Below, piece by piece: positions 46,143 to 55,248 of a stretch of DNA of 64,000 bases. This stretch comes from Desulfoferrobacter suflitae. Its GTDB lineage: Bacteria; Desulfobacterota; Syntrophobacteria; Syntrophobacterales; Syntrophobacteraceae. The position numbers and the translations under genes are program-made. Numbering within the stretch: position 1 is the first letter of the stretch; every line of letters starts with the position of its first letter. Under the pieces are notes generated by a model that made no database searches, had not been told where the DNA came from, and saw only the letters and a list, made by a program, of their open reading frames with translations. The DNA is taken from contig NZ_JAIBKA010000004.1 of NCBI RefSeq assembly GCF_022603395.1, positions 248,001 to 312,000 of the forward strand, written 5' to 3'.

Positions 46143-47695
46143 GTTTCCTGCCAGGCTTTTTGCATACCCAATCCGATACCAATGCCCAGGGCACCGGCGA
46201 ACAGCATCAGAACGCTTAAATCCAGACCCACCGCACGCAGGGAAACCAGGAGGCCCATTATGACCAGCAGATATTTGACCAGGGTGTTAATGGAATAGGC
46301 GAGCCCTTCGTCCACCCCCAGTGACGGGTAAATCCTGTAGTCGAGATAGGCTCTCAATATTCGTGAAGAGAAGATAAAGGCAAGCAAAATGAGGATAGCC
46401 TTGCCAAGAATCCACAAGGAAACGGCGGTTTCTCCAATGATCAGCAGGGGAAAGGAGATGATCGTCTGTATGATGTCGAGCAGACCAAGCAAATCGAGTA
46501 CGAGGATGATCGTTATAGTGACCATGCAGAACAGCAGAAACGATTTGAGTGCGAAGTAGAGGGCTTTGGCTACATCGTCCCTGACATCCTGCTGCTCCAT
46601 CCATCTGAGCAGAAGGCCTGCGAGATTGTGGTAGACCACAATGACCAAAAACAGTGTGAAGACCACGGCCCAGGTCTTGACCCACAGGAACTGAGTGAGC
46701 TGCTTATAGCCGAAGCACCAGAGCACTCCGCTGGCGAGGGTCAGGAGGATGGCCGGGTAGTAAAGCTTCTGTGCAGCCAGATACAGAACCTGGTAACTTT
46801 TGTATGGGAGTTGGGGCAGGATGGCCAAGATGGATTGCTTTTTCAGAAGCAGGAAAAGGCCGGCGAATAAAACGATAGACAAGGACACCACAAACTTGAA
46901 CAGGCCGAGAATCTCCTCGGGTACTTCGAAGGCCTCTGCCGCCCACAGCAATCCGATGCCCGCCAGAGCGTATATCACCACGGTTCTGGAAACTCGGTAG
47001 ACGCCCCGCGCATGTTCGGCCGGAATGGGTAAATGAACGGGAACAAGCATTTCCTGCAGCAGGCTCAACAGCACCGCACCGAATGCCCAGAGCTTGAGCA
47101 GACTGCCGACGAGCAGGAACCAGGAAGCATGGTAATCGATCAATTCACGCACGAAGGTGTACAAGCCGAACACTGCCAGAGGAATGAGGGAGGCTGCGAG
47201 GATTTTCAATAGCGACAGGAGGTAGGGGAAATAGACCTCGGGAATTCTTTTCTCGAGCGGCTCAACAACGGCCTGCAGACGATTGAGAACTCGATGTGCA
47301 CCGAACAGGCTGTAGAGCAGCGCACCCAAAAGGCCCAACACCATGAGGGAACCGACCATGCCAAGCAGTTGACTCTCCTGGACGATCTCGTTCCAAAGTC
47401 GCTCCGTGGAAGCGGGCAAATCCACGAGCCCATCGCGGATTCGTTCAACAGTGGTCAAATCGAAGCGCAACGGCTCTCGCTGGAAAAGCTCCCGCAAGCG
47501 CACCGTCATCTGTTCTTTGGCCGAGACGGCCTCAGCCATGACGGTCTGTTCCAGATTTTCGGGAATGGCGATGACCGGGGGAGTCTTGTCCTGTTTGCTC
47601 GATTCCGCAGCAAAAAGCACGCTGGATGAAAACTGCAAGCTGATCAGCAGGAGCAAAGCAAACGGGAGTAACGGCAACGGCCTGCGAGCAATCAC
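46139..47695 (-). CDS. MscS-like channel, N-terminal membrane part (separated by frameshift)
   Basis: A 518-residue frame: signal peptide (LLPFALLLLISLQFSSSVLF), a periplasmic segment, and about ten membrane helices ending in VLMLFAGALGIGIGLGMQK, the MscS pore helix. The next residues AWQET are out of frame relative to the family, which continues in the following frame. It is therefore a large, MscK-like MscS protein broken by one base. It lies downstream of hdrA on the same strand, 58 bases away. Confidence 0.8.
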   Translation of the reverse strand: MIARRPLPLLPFALLLLISLQFSSSVLFAAESSKQDKTPPVIAIPENLEQTVMAEAVSAKEQMTVRLRELFQREPLRFDLTTVERIRDGLVDLPASTERLWNEIVQESQLLGMVGSLMVLGLLGALLYSLFGAHRVLNRLQAVVEPLEKRIPEVYFPYLLSLLKILAASLIPLAVFGLYTFVRELIDYHASWFLLVGSLLKLWAFGAVLLSLLQEMLVPVHLPIPAEHARGVYRVSRTVVIYALAGIGLLWAAEAFEVPEEILGLFKFVVSLSIVLFAGLFLLLKKQSILAILPQLPYKSYQVLYLAAQKLYYPAILLTLASGVLWCFGYKQLTQFLWVKTWAVVFTLFLVIVVYHNLAGLLLRWMEQQDVRDDVAKALYFALKSFLLFCMVTITIILVLDLLGLLDIIQTIISFPLLIIGETAVSLWILGKAILILLAFIFSSRILRAYLDYRIYPSLGVDEGLAYSINTLVKYLLVIMGLLVSLRAVGLDLSVLMLFAGALGIGIGLGMQKAWQET

Positions 47696-47753
47696 AGTGC
47701 TATCCTTTCACCAGGGGTTTGGGGAGCGACACTTACCATACCGCAAATGGGCA

Positions 47754-50700
47754 CTAATGCGTGAGTCCTTCAATCTGGGCCAGGATCTGGTCGTCGGTGT
47801 AATGCCTGAAGGTGATCGCCCCGGCCGGGCACTCGGCAACACAGATGCCGCACCCCTGGCAGGCCTCGGCATCAATGACCGAAACATTTTCCCGGTCGAT
47901 ATACGGCACCTGGTAGGGACAGATGTTCACGCAGGCCAGGCAGGCCGAGCAGAGCTCCCGCTTGACTTCGGCCACAACGCCGCTGCTGAAGACTTGCTTC
48001 TTCCACAGCAGGCCGCTCGCTCGCGCCGCCGCGCCCAGGGCCTGAGTGATGCTTTCCTCGACAAATCGAGGGCTGTGCGCCAATCCGCAGACGAACGCCC
48101 CGGGCCGGCTGAAATCGAGCGGGCTGAGCTTGGGATGGGCTTCCATAAAGAAGCCTTCCTGCATGAAGGGCAGCTTGAGGATTTTGCCCAGTCGCTCGAT
48201 GCCTGGTTGGGGGCGGATGCCCACACTCAGAACGAAAAGATCAGGATCGATCTCGAGGATCATCTGGCTGGCGGGGTCAAATACCCTGACCTGCAGCGCA
48301 TCCCCATCAGGGACCACTTCCGGGGGTGATTGCGGATCGAACTTGACGAAGATGACTCCGAGGTCACGGGCTTTCCGATAATATTCTTCCTTGAAGCCAA
48401 AGGTGCGCACATCGCGATACAGTATGTAAACCGAAGCGGCCGGGTTCTTTTCCATGAGCAAGATGCCGTTCTTTACCGCCGCCGCACAGCAGACCCGGCT
48501 GCACAGGGGAAATTCATCGTTGCGCGAACCGATGCACTGAATCATCACCGTGGTCTGCGGGGCGTCGATGGTGCCGGTCACCAGCCCTTCCTCCAACTGC
48601 AACTGGGTGATCACCCTGGGATGCTTCCCATATCCGTAGTCGTCGGTCGCCGGCTGATAGGGGGCACCACCGGTGGCCAGGATCACGGCGCCGCATTCGA
48701 GGGAAAAAGCTTCCCCGTTTTGTTGCACAATTGCCTTGAAACGGCCGGCATTGCCCGAGATATCCTGAATCGTGGTCGCGGTCAAAAGCGATATGTTGCG
48801 GTGGCTCCTGACCCGTAGCGCCAGTCGCTCAGCCAGGCGGCGCAGGGAAACGCCCTCCAGGGTACGCCGAATTCTGCGCGCCATGCCGCCCAGCTCCTCT
48901 TCCTTTTCCAGCAAATGAACCCGCAGCCCCTGATCGGCCAGGTTGAGGGCCGCCGTCATGCCCGCCAGGCCGCCCCCGACGATGAGTGCCGCGGGAACAA
49001 CCGGCGTGGCAACATCCTCGAAGGGCTCGAGCAAAGCCGCCCGAGAGACCGCTGCGCGCACCAAATCCTTGGCTTTGTCAGTGGCCGCCTGCGGGTCGCT
49101 CCCATGCACCCACGCACATTGATCGCGAATGTTGGCCATCTCGAAGAAATGCTTATTCACGCCGGCCGCCTGCAGAGTCTCTTGAAACAGCGGTTCGTGA
49201 GTGCGGGGTGAGCAGGCCGCCACCACCACGCGGTTCAACCGCTGTTCGTCGATGAGTTCCTGCATGCGCTGCTGAGTCCGGGTGGAACAGGTGAACATGA
49301 AATCCTCAACGGCCACCACATGGGGAAGGCCTTTGGCATATTCACGCACCGTCTGCACATCAATGACACCGGCGATGTTTTTCCCACAGTGGCAAACGAA
49401 AACGCCGATGCACGGAGGATCCCCGGCGGTGTCCCGCGCCCGCGGGTGCTCGCGGGGAACGCTCTCATGTTCCGCGGGACGATGTCCCAGCAGTGCGGCA
49501 ACGCCGGCCGCCGCGGCACTGGCGCTGGAAACCGCTTCGGGAATATCTTTGGGTCCGTCCAGGACACCGCACACGTAAATGCCGGGCCTCGAGGTGTGAG
49601 TGGGATCTTCCGGATCGGACTCGACGAAGCCGTATGAGTTGCGCTGCAGTCCCAGGGTGCGCAGCAGTGGCCCGATGGATTCGCTGGGTTGGAATCCGGC
49701 CGAAAGGACCACTAAATCGAATTCTTCCCTTCTCTGTTCGAGGCTGCTGCGGTCGTAATATTCGATGATCAGATCGCCGTTTTGCGGATTCTGCATGACC
49801 TGCGACAGCATGCTGCGCACAAAGCGCAACCCGTATTGGTCTATTGCCCTCAGTATATAGCGGTCGAAGTCTTTTCCATGGGCGCGGATGTCCATATAGA
49901 AAACGGTGGCTCGGCTTTCCGGATCGTGTTCACGCACCAGTATGGCCTGTTTGACCGCGGCCATGCAGCACACCGAAGAACAAAAATTACGCTTGCGGGC
50001 GCTGTCGCGCGAGGCGACACACTGAATCCAGGCGACATTGCGCGGCTTTTTCCCATCGGAAGGCCGCCTGGGGTGTCCGCCAAACGGCCCGGCAGCCGAG
50101 AGCATTCGCTCGAATTCGAGGTTCGCCACCACGTTGGGATAGCGTCCATGACCATATTCTCCCGCCTGCGGCACCAGGCCGAGTTCGAAACCGGCGGCCA
50201 GAATCACTGCTCCCACGGACAGGTCCAGCTCTCGAGGCTTATCCTGCAGACGCACCGCCTGGACAGGGCAGAGCTTCTCGCAGATGCGGCATTTGCCCTT
50301 TTGAAAATAGAGGCAGCATTGTGTATCGATGGTCGGAACCAGCGGGATCGCCTGCGGAAAAAGGAAATGGATGGCCTTGCGCTGATCCAAACCGGCATTG
50401 TATTCATTGGCGGTTTTCTTGGGGCATTTTTCAACGCACAGCCCGCAGCTGATGCACGTTTGCGCATCCACATAGCGCGGCTGAAGATGAATGCCGGCAG
50501 TGAACGCTCCCGGCTCACCTTCGATCCCCATGCACTCAGCCAGGGTCAGGATGTGAATGTTCGGGTGGCGCGCAGCGGCCACCATGCGGGGAGCAATCAT
50601 GCAGGTCGAGCAGTCGTTGGTGGGGAAGGTCTTGTCCAGGCGGGCCATATTGCCCCCGATGGAAGGAGAGCGGTCCAGCAGGTAGACATTGTAATCCATG

Positions 50701-50789
50701 GCCGCCAGGTCGAGGGCCGCCTGCATGCCGGCAATCCCTGCACCCAGAATGAGAACAGAGTGGGAAGCACTACTCTTTGTGGTTTCCAT
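47754..50789 (-). CDS. hdrA: HdrA-like FAD iron-sulfur subunit, double-FAD form
   Basis: A 1011-residue protein. The first FAD domain starts LILGAGIAGMQAALDLA, with the HdrA motif FPTNDCSTCMIAPRMV; inserted [4Fe-4S] motifs (CISCGLCVEKCP and a Cys-rich KCRICEKLCPVQAV) follow. A second FAD domain starts LIVGGGLAGMTAALNLA near residue 620, and the C-terminus ends with two ferredoxin clusters (CSACLACVNICP and CQGCGICVAECP). I use ATG 50789. HdrA is the bifurcating or electron-distributing subunit of heterodisulfide reductase-like complexes in the cytoplasm. It is encoded with hdrB and hdrC upstream; no mvhD, flx or hydrogenase gene adjoins, so its electron donor is unclear. Confidence 0.93.
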   Translation of the reverse strand: METTKSSASHSVLILGAGIAGMQAALDLAAMDYNVYLLDRSPSIGGNMARLDKTFPTNDCSTCMIAPRMVAAARHPNIHILTLAECMGIEGEPGAFTAGIHLQPRYVDAQTCISCGLCVEKCPKKTANEYNAGLDQRKAIHFLFPQAIPLVPTIDTQCCLYFQKGKCRICEKLCPVQAVRLQDKPRELDLSVGAVILAAGFELGLVPQAGEYGHGRYPNVVANLEFERMLSAAGPFGGHPRRPSDGKKPRNVAWIQCVASRDSARKRNFCSSVCCMAAVKQAILVREHDPESRATVFYMDIRAHGKDFDRYILRAIDQYGLRFVRSMLSQVMQNPQNGDLIIEYYDRSSLEQRREEFDLVVLSAGFQPSESIGPLLRTLGLQRNSYGFVESDPEDPTHTSRPGIYVCGVLDGPKDIPEAVSSASAAAAGVAALLGHRPAEHESVPREHPRARDTAGDPPCIGVFVCHCGKNIAGVIDVQTVREYAKGLPHVVAVEDFMFTCSTRTQQRMQELIDEQRLNRVVVAACSPRTHEPLFQETLQAAGVNKHFFEMANIRDQCAWVHGSDPQAATDKAKDLVRAAVSRAALLEPFEDVATPVVPAALIVGGGLAGMTAALNLADQGLRVHLLEKEEELGGMARRIRRTLEGVSLRRLAERLALRVRSHRNISLLTATTIQDISGNAGRFKAIVQQNGEAFSLECGAVILATGGAPYQPATDDYGYGKHPRVITQLQLEEGLVTGTIDAPQTTVMIQCIGSRNDEFPLCSRVCCAAAVKNGILLMEKNPAASVYILYRDVRTFGFKEEYYRKARDLGVIFVKFDPQSPPEVVPDGDALQVRVFDPASQMILEIDPDLFVLSVGIRPQPGIERLGKILKLPFMQEGFFMEAHPKLSPLDFSRPGAFVCGLAHSPRFVEESITQALGAAARASGLLWKKQVFSSGVVAEVKRELCSACLACVNICPYQVPYIDRENVSVIDAEACQGCGICVAECPAGAITFRHYTDDQILAQIEGLTH

Positions 50790-50914
50790 CGCTTTCAACT
50801 TATTTCTCTCCCACCGCTGCTGCGGATTTGCATCGACAGTCCGGTGACCGCACCATCTGATGGGCATCGTTGCGCGTAGCGCACAACTCGCTCCATGTCA
50901 CCCCATTGCGTTCA

Positions 50915-51781
50915 CTACTGACCGCTCACCCCCTCACCCGCCCACGCCTCAATAAAGCCTCGCGGATCGACCAGGTGGCCGGCCAGCCCCGCCTCGATCG
51001 ACGGCAGGTTGAAGGCAACGCCCAGCAGTTCCGTATAATAGAGGATCGGCAGCTCCCACTCCCAGCCTTGTTGCTCGCGCAGCTCCGGCTGCAGCAGATC
51101 AAGGTTGCTCTGGCACAGCGGGCAGCACACCACAATGGCCTGGGCGCCGGCGGCACGGGCGGCAACGAGCAGTTTGGCCACCAGTGCGAGGCCGATCTGT
51201 TTTTTTGGAATTCCCATGCTGGCACCGCAGCAGGTGGCCTTATACGACCAGTCGACGGCGGCCGCGCCGGCGGCCGCGACTAAGCGGTCCAAGTGTCTTG
51301 GATTCTCATAATCGGTGGTGCCGGTGATCTTGGGCGGCCGCACCACCTGGCAGCCATAGTAGCAGACCACACGCAGCGCCGTGAGCGGCCGTCTCACTTG
51401 AGCGCGGATTTTTTCGAGCATTCGGGCCGAAGCAAAGAACCGGGCCAGGTCGAGGAGATTCCGGTCCAACTTCAAGCGCCAGGGGTCGTCCACTCGCTTT
51501 TCCTGCAGCATTTTTCTGGTGAGGGCCAGCCGCTTGAAGCACATGGGGCAGGCTACCGCCAGCGGAAGACCGAGCGCTTCGGCGCCCGCGAGGTTTCTGG
51601 CCGGAAGCATGACCGCCATGCGCTCATCCAGACTATGCGCCGCAGTAGCCCCGCAGCAGGTCCAATCTTCGACCTCCAGCAGTTGCAGATCGAGCGCCCC
51701 CGCCACCTGCTTGAGGGACTCGCGATAGTCCCAGCTCATGGACTGCAGTGCGCAACCGGGATAATAAGCCATTTGTATCAC
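50915..51781 (-). CDS. hdrB: HdrB-like CCG-domain subunit
   Basis: A 288-residue protein with two CCG domains: YYPGCALQ, DWTCCGATAAHS and ACPMCFKRL; then YYGCQVVRPP, ATCCGASMG and CCPLCQSNL. These bind the two noncubane [4Fe-4S] clusters that cleave the disulfide of a heterodisulfide-like substrate. The GTG start overlaps the hdrC stop (GTGA); ATG 51772 is an alternative. The real substrate in a non-methanogen is unknown. Confidence 0.93.
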   Translation of the reverse strand: MIQMAYYPGCALQSMSWDYRESLKQVAGALDLQLLEVEDWTCCGATAAHSLDERMAVMLPARNLAGAEALGLPLAVACPMCFKRLALTRKMLQEKRVDDPWRLKLDRNLLDLARFFASARMLEKIRAQVRRPLTALRVVCYYGCQVVRPPKITGTTDYENPRHLDRLVAAAGAAAVDWSYKATCCGASMGIPKKQIGLALVAKLLVAARAAGAQAIVVCCPLCQSNLDLLQPELREQQGWEWELPILYYTELLGVAFNLPSIEAGLAGHLVDPRGFIEAWAGEGVSGQ

Positions 51782-52380
51782 GATGAAATCACCCTTCCAT
51801 GGCGCCTTTCGAGTATCGAGCGGATTTCCCTGGCCGCCCGGCTCCTTTCCGGCGCCAGCTTGAGGCGCCCCCGTTGGAACAGTTCCCTGGCCAGCTCCAT
51901 GTCCTTCTTCACTTCCGCATAGGAAGGCCGGCAGCCGGTGAACAGGGTTTTCAGCTTGAACCGCTGCATGAGCTGGAGATCATTCATGCGGCCGTACTTG
52001 TGAAGGACTTCGAGGAAAATTTCATGGAACAGTGCAATTTCAACTTCCGCGGGCCTTTTGTGGCTGGCAATGACGGAGTTTTTCACAAAGTTCATCAAGC
52101 CCGCCACGTCGATTTCATTGGGGCAGTAGGTGGAACACATCTCACAGGAGAGGCATACCCAAACGGACGAGCATTCCAGCAGCTTTTCTCGTTGCCCCAG
52201 TTGCACGAAGCGCACCACCTGGTGAGGTTTGATGTCCATAAAGGCGCTCACCGGGCAACTGTTGGTGCAGCGCAAACATTGGTAACACGACGCTGCATTG
52301 ATGCCGGTTTCGGCGGCAACCGCCCGCGACCACAAATGCATCGGGAGGGCCGGCCGCAATGATGGTGTGTGTTCGTTCAT
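51778..52380 (-). CDS. hdrC: HdrC-like iron-sulfur subunit
   Basis: A 200-residue protein with two [4Fe-4S] motifs, CYQCLRCTNSCPVS and CLSCEMCSTYCPNE, the HdrC signature. It passes electrons between HdrA and HdrB. No membrane helix is present, so this is the soluble HdrC type. It is the first gene of the hdrCBA operon; a perfect 15-base palindrome lies 39 bases upstream. Confidence 0.92.
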   Translation of the reverse strand: MNEHTPSLRPALPMHLWSRAVAAETGINAASCYQCLRCTNSCPVSAFMDIKPHQVVRFVQLGQREKLLECSSVWVCLSCEMCSTYCPNEIDVAGLMNFVKNSVIASHKRPAEVEIALFHEIFLEVLHKYGRMNDLQLMQRFKLKTLFTGCRPSYAEVKKDMELARELFQRGRLKLAPERSRAAREIRSILERRHGRVISS

Positions 52381-52418
52381 ATCGTTTCTCGATTATTTTT
52401 TTATTATAATTTCAACCC

Positions 52419-52433
52419 CTTGTGGACCACAAG
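52419..52433. promoter_or_regulatory. perfect palindrome upstream of hdrC
   Basis: CTTGTGGACCACAAG has two 7-base arms around one central base. It lies 39-53 bases before hdrC; on the minus strand a TATAAT-like element lies just downstream of it. An operator for hdrCBA is likely; the regulator is not known. Confidence 0.55.
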
Positions 52434-52514
52434 TCAAGGCCGAATTGGTGCACGAGCTGATGGAGAAAACTACTGATAGAGAAAACTACTTGCTCCAAGC
52501 GGATGAACGTGGTA

Positions 52515-52543
52515 TTGAGTGAATCAATTCAACTGACTAAAAA
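52515..52543 (+). promoter_or_regulatory. possible promoter of the fluoride operon
   Basis: TTGAGT (52515-52520), 17 bases, TAAAAA (52538-52543). The predicted start point falls at about the first base of the fluoride aptamer, which is usual for riboswitch leaders. Confidence 0.5.
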
Positions 52544-52547
52544 CAGA

Positions 52548-52600
52548 GGGTGATGGAGTCCACCAGAACCGCCCGCCATGGGATGATGACTCCTACCGGT
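52548..52600 (+). promoter_or_regulatory. fluoride riboswitch (crcB motif) aptamer
   Basis: The sequence GGGTGATGGAGTCCACC, then AACCGCCC, GGG and GATGACTCCTACC follows the crcB-motif pattern: GGTG/CACC stem, GCCC/GGG stem, and the long-range pairing GGAGTC/GACTCC (52554-52559 with 52587-52593). It aligns with the Thermotoga fluoride aptamer almost without gaps. A hairpin and a strong intrinsic terminator follow at 52649-52681. Downstream lie crcB, an antiporter, Usp and enolase, genes known to be linked to fluoride riboswitches. Fluoride binding should prevent termination. Confidence 0.92.
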
Positions 52601-52648
52601 AGCATGATCTACAGGTGGGGGCAAGGCGGGATGGACGAGAAAAGCCGG

Positions 52649-52681
52649 AGCTCCTGCCGGGAAATCTGCAGGAGCTTTTTT
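52649..52681 (+). terminator. intrinsic terminator, riboswitch expression platform
   Basis: AGCTCCTGC (52649-52657) pairs perfectly with GCAGGAGCT (52668-52676), followed by six T. It lies between the fluoride aptamer and the first gene; the CTCCTGC arm could also compete with aptamer sequences. The 290 bases from here to 52973 contain no gene. Confidence 0.85.
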
Positions 52682-52973
52682 ATGCAAACCGTCAGCCCGT
52701 TGCGCCATGTCACGTTCGGGCTTCCGCTTGCATTGGGATCACCCAACTCATTCAACAGCATCCAACCGCACCAACCTGCACTGTGGCACAATAGGCTCCA
52801 TTCCACAAGCTCCCGTCGGGTCACCCGCACCCCGCAAATCGCCCGATTGACGGCGGGGCCGCATTACTTTGCGTCTCCTCGGAAGGATCTGGAGAATCAG
52901 GCCGATACAGGTAGGAGCACAGCACAAAGAACGATGTCCGAAGCTCAATTGTTTACACGAAAGGAGCAGCGAC

Positions 52974-54197
52974 ATGACAGAAACCTGGTTTCTTGCAACC
53001 CTTTGGCTCGGCCTGGCTTTGCTTGCCACAATGCTTTCCATTTGGCTTCGAATCGCTACGGCGCTGTCGGAGATTGTGGTCGGCACGGTCGCCCAGTTAA
53101 TCATCGGGGCAGTGATCAGCAGCAGCGTCCTTGGAGTCCACGAACCGTGGATCAAGTTTCTGGCCGGCACCGGCGCCATCATACTCACCTTTTTGGCAGG
53201 AGCGGAACTCGACCCTGATGTCTTCAAGCTCAAGTGGAAGGAAGCAACGGCTCTGGGGTTTGCCGGTTTTGTGGCGCCCTTCCTGGGCTGTGCAGCGCTG
53301 GCTTACTATGTACTCGGGTGGGATGTGCGCGCCAGTTGGCTGGCCGGAGTGGCCCTCTCCACCACTTCGGTGGCGGTGGTCTATGCCGTCATGTTGGAAA
53401 CGGGCCTCAACAAAACCACTTACGGCAAGGTGGTGCTGGCAGGATGCTTCATCAACGATCTTGGCACGGTGCTTGCCCTCGGTCTCATTTTTGCCCCATT
53501 CACCATGCGGACCCTCATCTTCGTTGCAGCAAGTGTTGTTGTATTCGCGCTTTTGCCATATCTAACACCCTGGTTTTTCAAAAAATACGGCAACCGTCCC
53601 TCCGAGCTCGAAACGAAGTTTTTGCTCCTCTGCCTGTTCGGCATGGGGGCTCTGGCCGGCTGGGCGGAAAGCGAGGCGGTTCTGCCGGCATATCTGATCG
53701 GCATGGTGCTGGCCGGGACGGTGGGAAAAGATCACATTCTCATTCGACGTCTGAGAACCGTTACATTCGGGCTCCTCACCCCGTTCTATTTCATCCGGGC
53801 CGGATCATTCGTATCGGTACCGGCGTTGATCACAGGCTATGGGATTTTTCTCACCCTGTTGTCAGGCAAAATGGCGACCAAGTTCCTGGCAGTTTACCCG
53901 GTCACCAAAATCTACAAGAGTCCCGGCAAGGAGGGCATGTACACCACTCTGCTTATGTCAACCGGCCTGACCTTCGGCAGTATTTCGTCTTTGTTCGGCC
54001 TCTCTCACGGCATCATCAATACCGCCCAGTATTCCTTTTTGATCGCAGCAGTAGTTGGCAGTGCAGTGGTCCCAACTCTCATCGCCAATGCGTTCTTTTT
54101 GCCTCGGCATCTGTTGCGTTCACCGGAAGAAAAAGCAGTGCCGGCACGGAAGGCACTGAACCCAACCGTGCCGGTCAAAGAAGGAGAAACCATATGA
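52974..54197 (+). CDS. cation:proton antiporter (CPA2/Kef-like) in fluoride operon
   Basis: A 407-residue protein with about 12 transmembrane helices. ILTFLAGAELDPDVFK and GVALSTTSVAVVYAVM are CPA2 motifs, and GCFINDLGTVLALGL marks the ion-binding region. ATG 52974 has AAGGAG 7 bases upstream. Antiporters of this type recur behind fluoride riboswitches, where they may export fluoride or restore pH and cation balance during fluoride stress. It overlaps the Usp gene by ATGA. Confidence 0.9.
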   Translation: MTETWFLATLWLGLALLATMLSIWLRIATALSEIVVGTVAQLIIGAVISSSVLGVHEPWIKFLAGTGAIILTFLAGAELDPDVFKLKWKEATALGFAGFVAPFLGCAALAYYVLGWDVRASWLAGVALSTTSVAVVYAVMLETGLNKTTYGKVVLAGCFINDLGTVLALGLIFAPFTMRTLIFVAASVVVFALLPYLTPWFFKKYGNRPSELETKFLLLCLFGMGALAGWAESEAVLPAYLIGMVLAGTVGKDHILIRRLRTVTFGLLTPFYFIRAGSFVSVPALITGYGIFLTLLSGKMATKFLAVYPVTKIYKSPGKEGMYTTLLMSTGLTFGSISSLFGLSHGIINTAQYSFLIAAVVGSAVVPTLIANAFFLPRHLLRSPEEKAVPARKALNPTVPVKEGETI

Positions 54198-54610
54198 TCA
54201 ATGCGGTGCTCATTGCCTACGACGGTTCAAAGCAGGCTGAAAAAGCATTCGAATTCGGCCTCGAGATGGCTTCAAAGTATGGGGCTCAGGTCATTGTTCT
54301 GTCCATCGTCCGGCCGCCGGAACCTCCAGTCAACGTCGAATTGCAGGCCGTTCTCGAAAGTGCGACGGAACATTATCAGGAACTGTTCAAGGAACTGAAG
54401 GCAAAAGCTGCAGCCTACGAGGTTGAGCCACAGTTCGAGGTGCGCGCCGGTCATCCGGCGGAACAGATTGTCCACTGTGCCGAACAGCAGGGGATCGACG
54501 TGATCGTTATGGGACATCGAGGCGAGAGTTTCCTGCAGCGCTGGCTGTTGGGTTCCGTAGCTAAACGGGTTTTGAGTTATGCCCACTGCACGGTAGTCGT
54601 GGTGCGCTAG
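54194..54610 (+). CDS. universal stress protein (UspA family)
   Basis: A 138-residue protein. AVLIAYDGSKQAEKAFEFGL opens the fold, and the ATP-binding signature GHRGESFLQRWLLGSVAKRV is complete. It is translationally coupled to the antiporter (ATGA). Usp genes are repeatedly found in fluoride-responsive operons; the protein probably supports or regulates the antiporter. Confidence 0.92.
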   Translation: MINAVLIAYDGSKQAEKAFEFGLEMASKYGAQVIVLSIVRPPEPPVNVELQAVLESATEHYQELFKELKAKAAAYEVEPQFEVRAGHPAEQIVHCAEQQGIDVIVMGHRGESFLQRWLLGSVAKRVLSYAHCTVVVVR

Positions 54611-54717
54611 CTCTTCGACGAATCCGAGCGCGACGATTCACATTTGATCGGCTTCGGGCTGCGACGGCACAATCGATTACAAATGACAACAGGCGACGGC
54701 AGAGAGGTTCAGTCACT

Positions 54718-55182
54718 GTGGAGGAGTGGATCATACGGCTGGTTCAAAGTAAAATTGCGTGGACAAAAATTTTCGAAGCACTACGGGAGACATGGAGCTC
54801 TTTCAGCCCCCTTCTCGGAAAAGTAACGCTGGTAATCGCCGGGGGCAGTCTGGGCGCTTTGTGCCGCTATGGAACAGCTCTATTGGCCGCGCGACTGATC
54901 GGTACGCGGTTCCCCTGGGGAACTCTGCTGGTCAATCTGACAGGTTGTTTTCTGATCGGCGTCTCCTTCGCCCTGGCCGACCGCATCAACCTTCTGGGCT
55001 CTTCTGCAAGGCTGTTTGTGATGACGGGCTTTCTAGGGGCACTGACCACCTTCTCAACCTTTGCGCTGGAGACCGTCAATGACTTGCATGAGGGGGACGG
55101 GCTGACAGGTCTCGTGAATCTTGTGGTCAACAATGTGGCCGGATTGGGGCTGGTCTTTTTCGGAATGTGGCTGGTTCCCTGA
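54718..55182 (+). CDS. crcB: fluoride exporter CrcB/Fluc
   Basis: A 154-residue protein from GTG 54718, about 30 residues longer at its N-terminus than usual; no other start lies between it and the conserved core. The core has IAGGSLGALCRYG, WGTLLVNLTGCFLIG and the signature FLGALTTFSTFALE with its fluoride-lining Phe residues. It forms dual-topology dimers that let fluoride leave the cell. Its position behind a fluoride riboswitch confirms the function. Confidence 0.95.
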   Translation: MEEWIIRLVQSKIAWTKIFEALRETWSSFSPLLGKVTLVIAGGSLGALCRYGTALLAARLIGTRFPWGTLLVNLTGCFLIGVSFALADRINLLGSSARLFVMTGFLGALTTFSTFALETVNDLHEGDGLTGLVNLVVNNVAGLGLVFFGMWLVP

Positions 55183-55248
55183 TACAATCATCGAGGCACA
55201 ATTCAATCCCTTTGGAATGCAACATTAACTGGAAGGATGTAAGGTATA

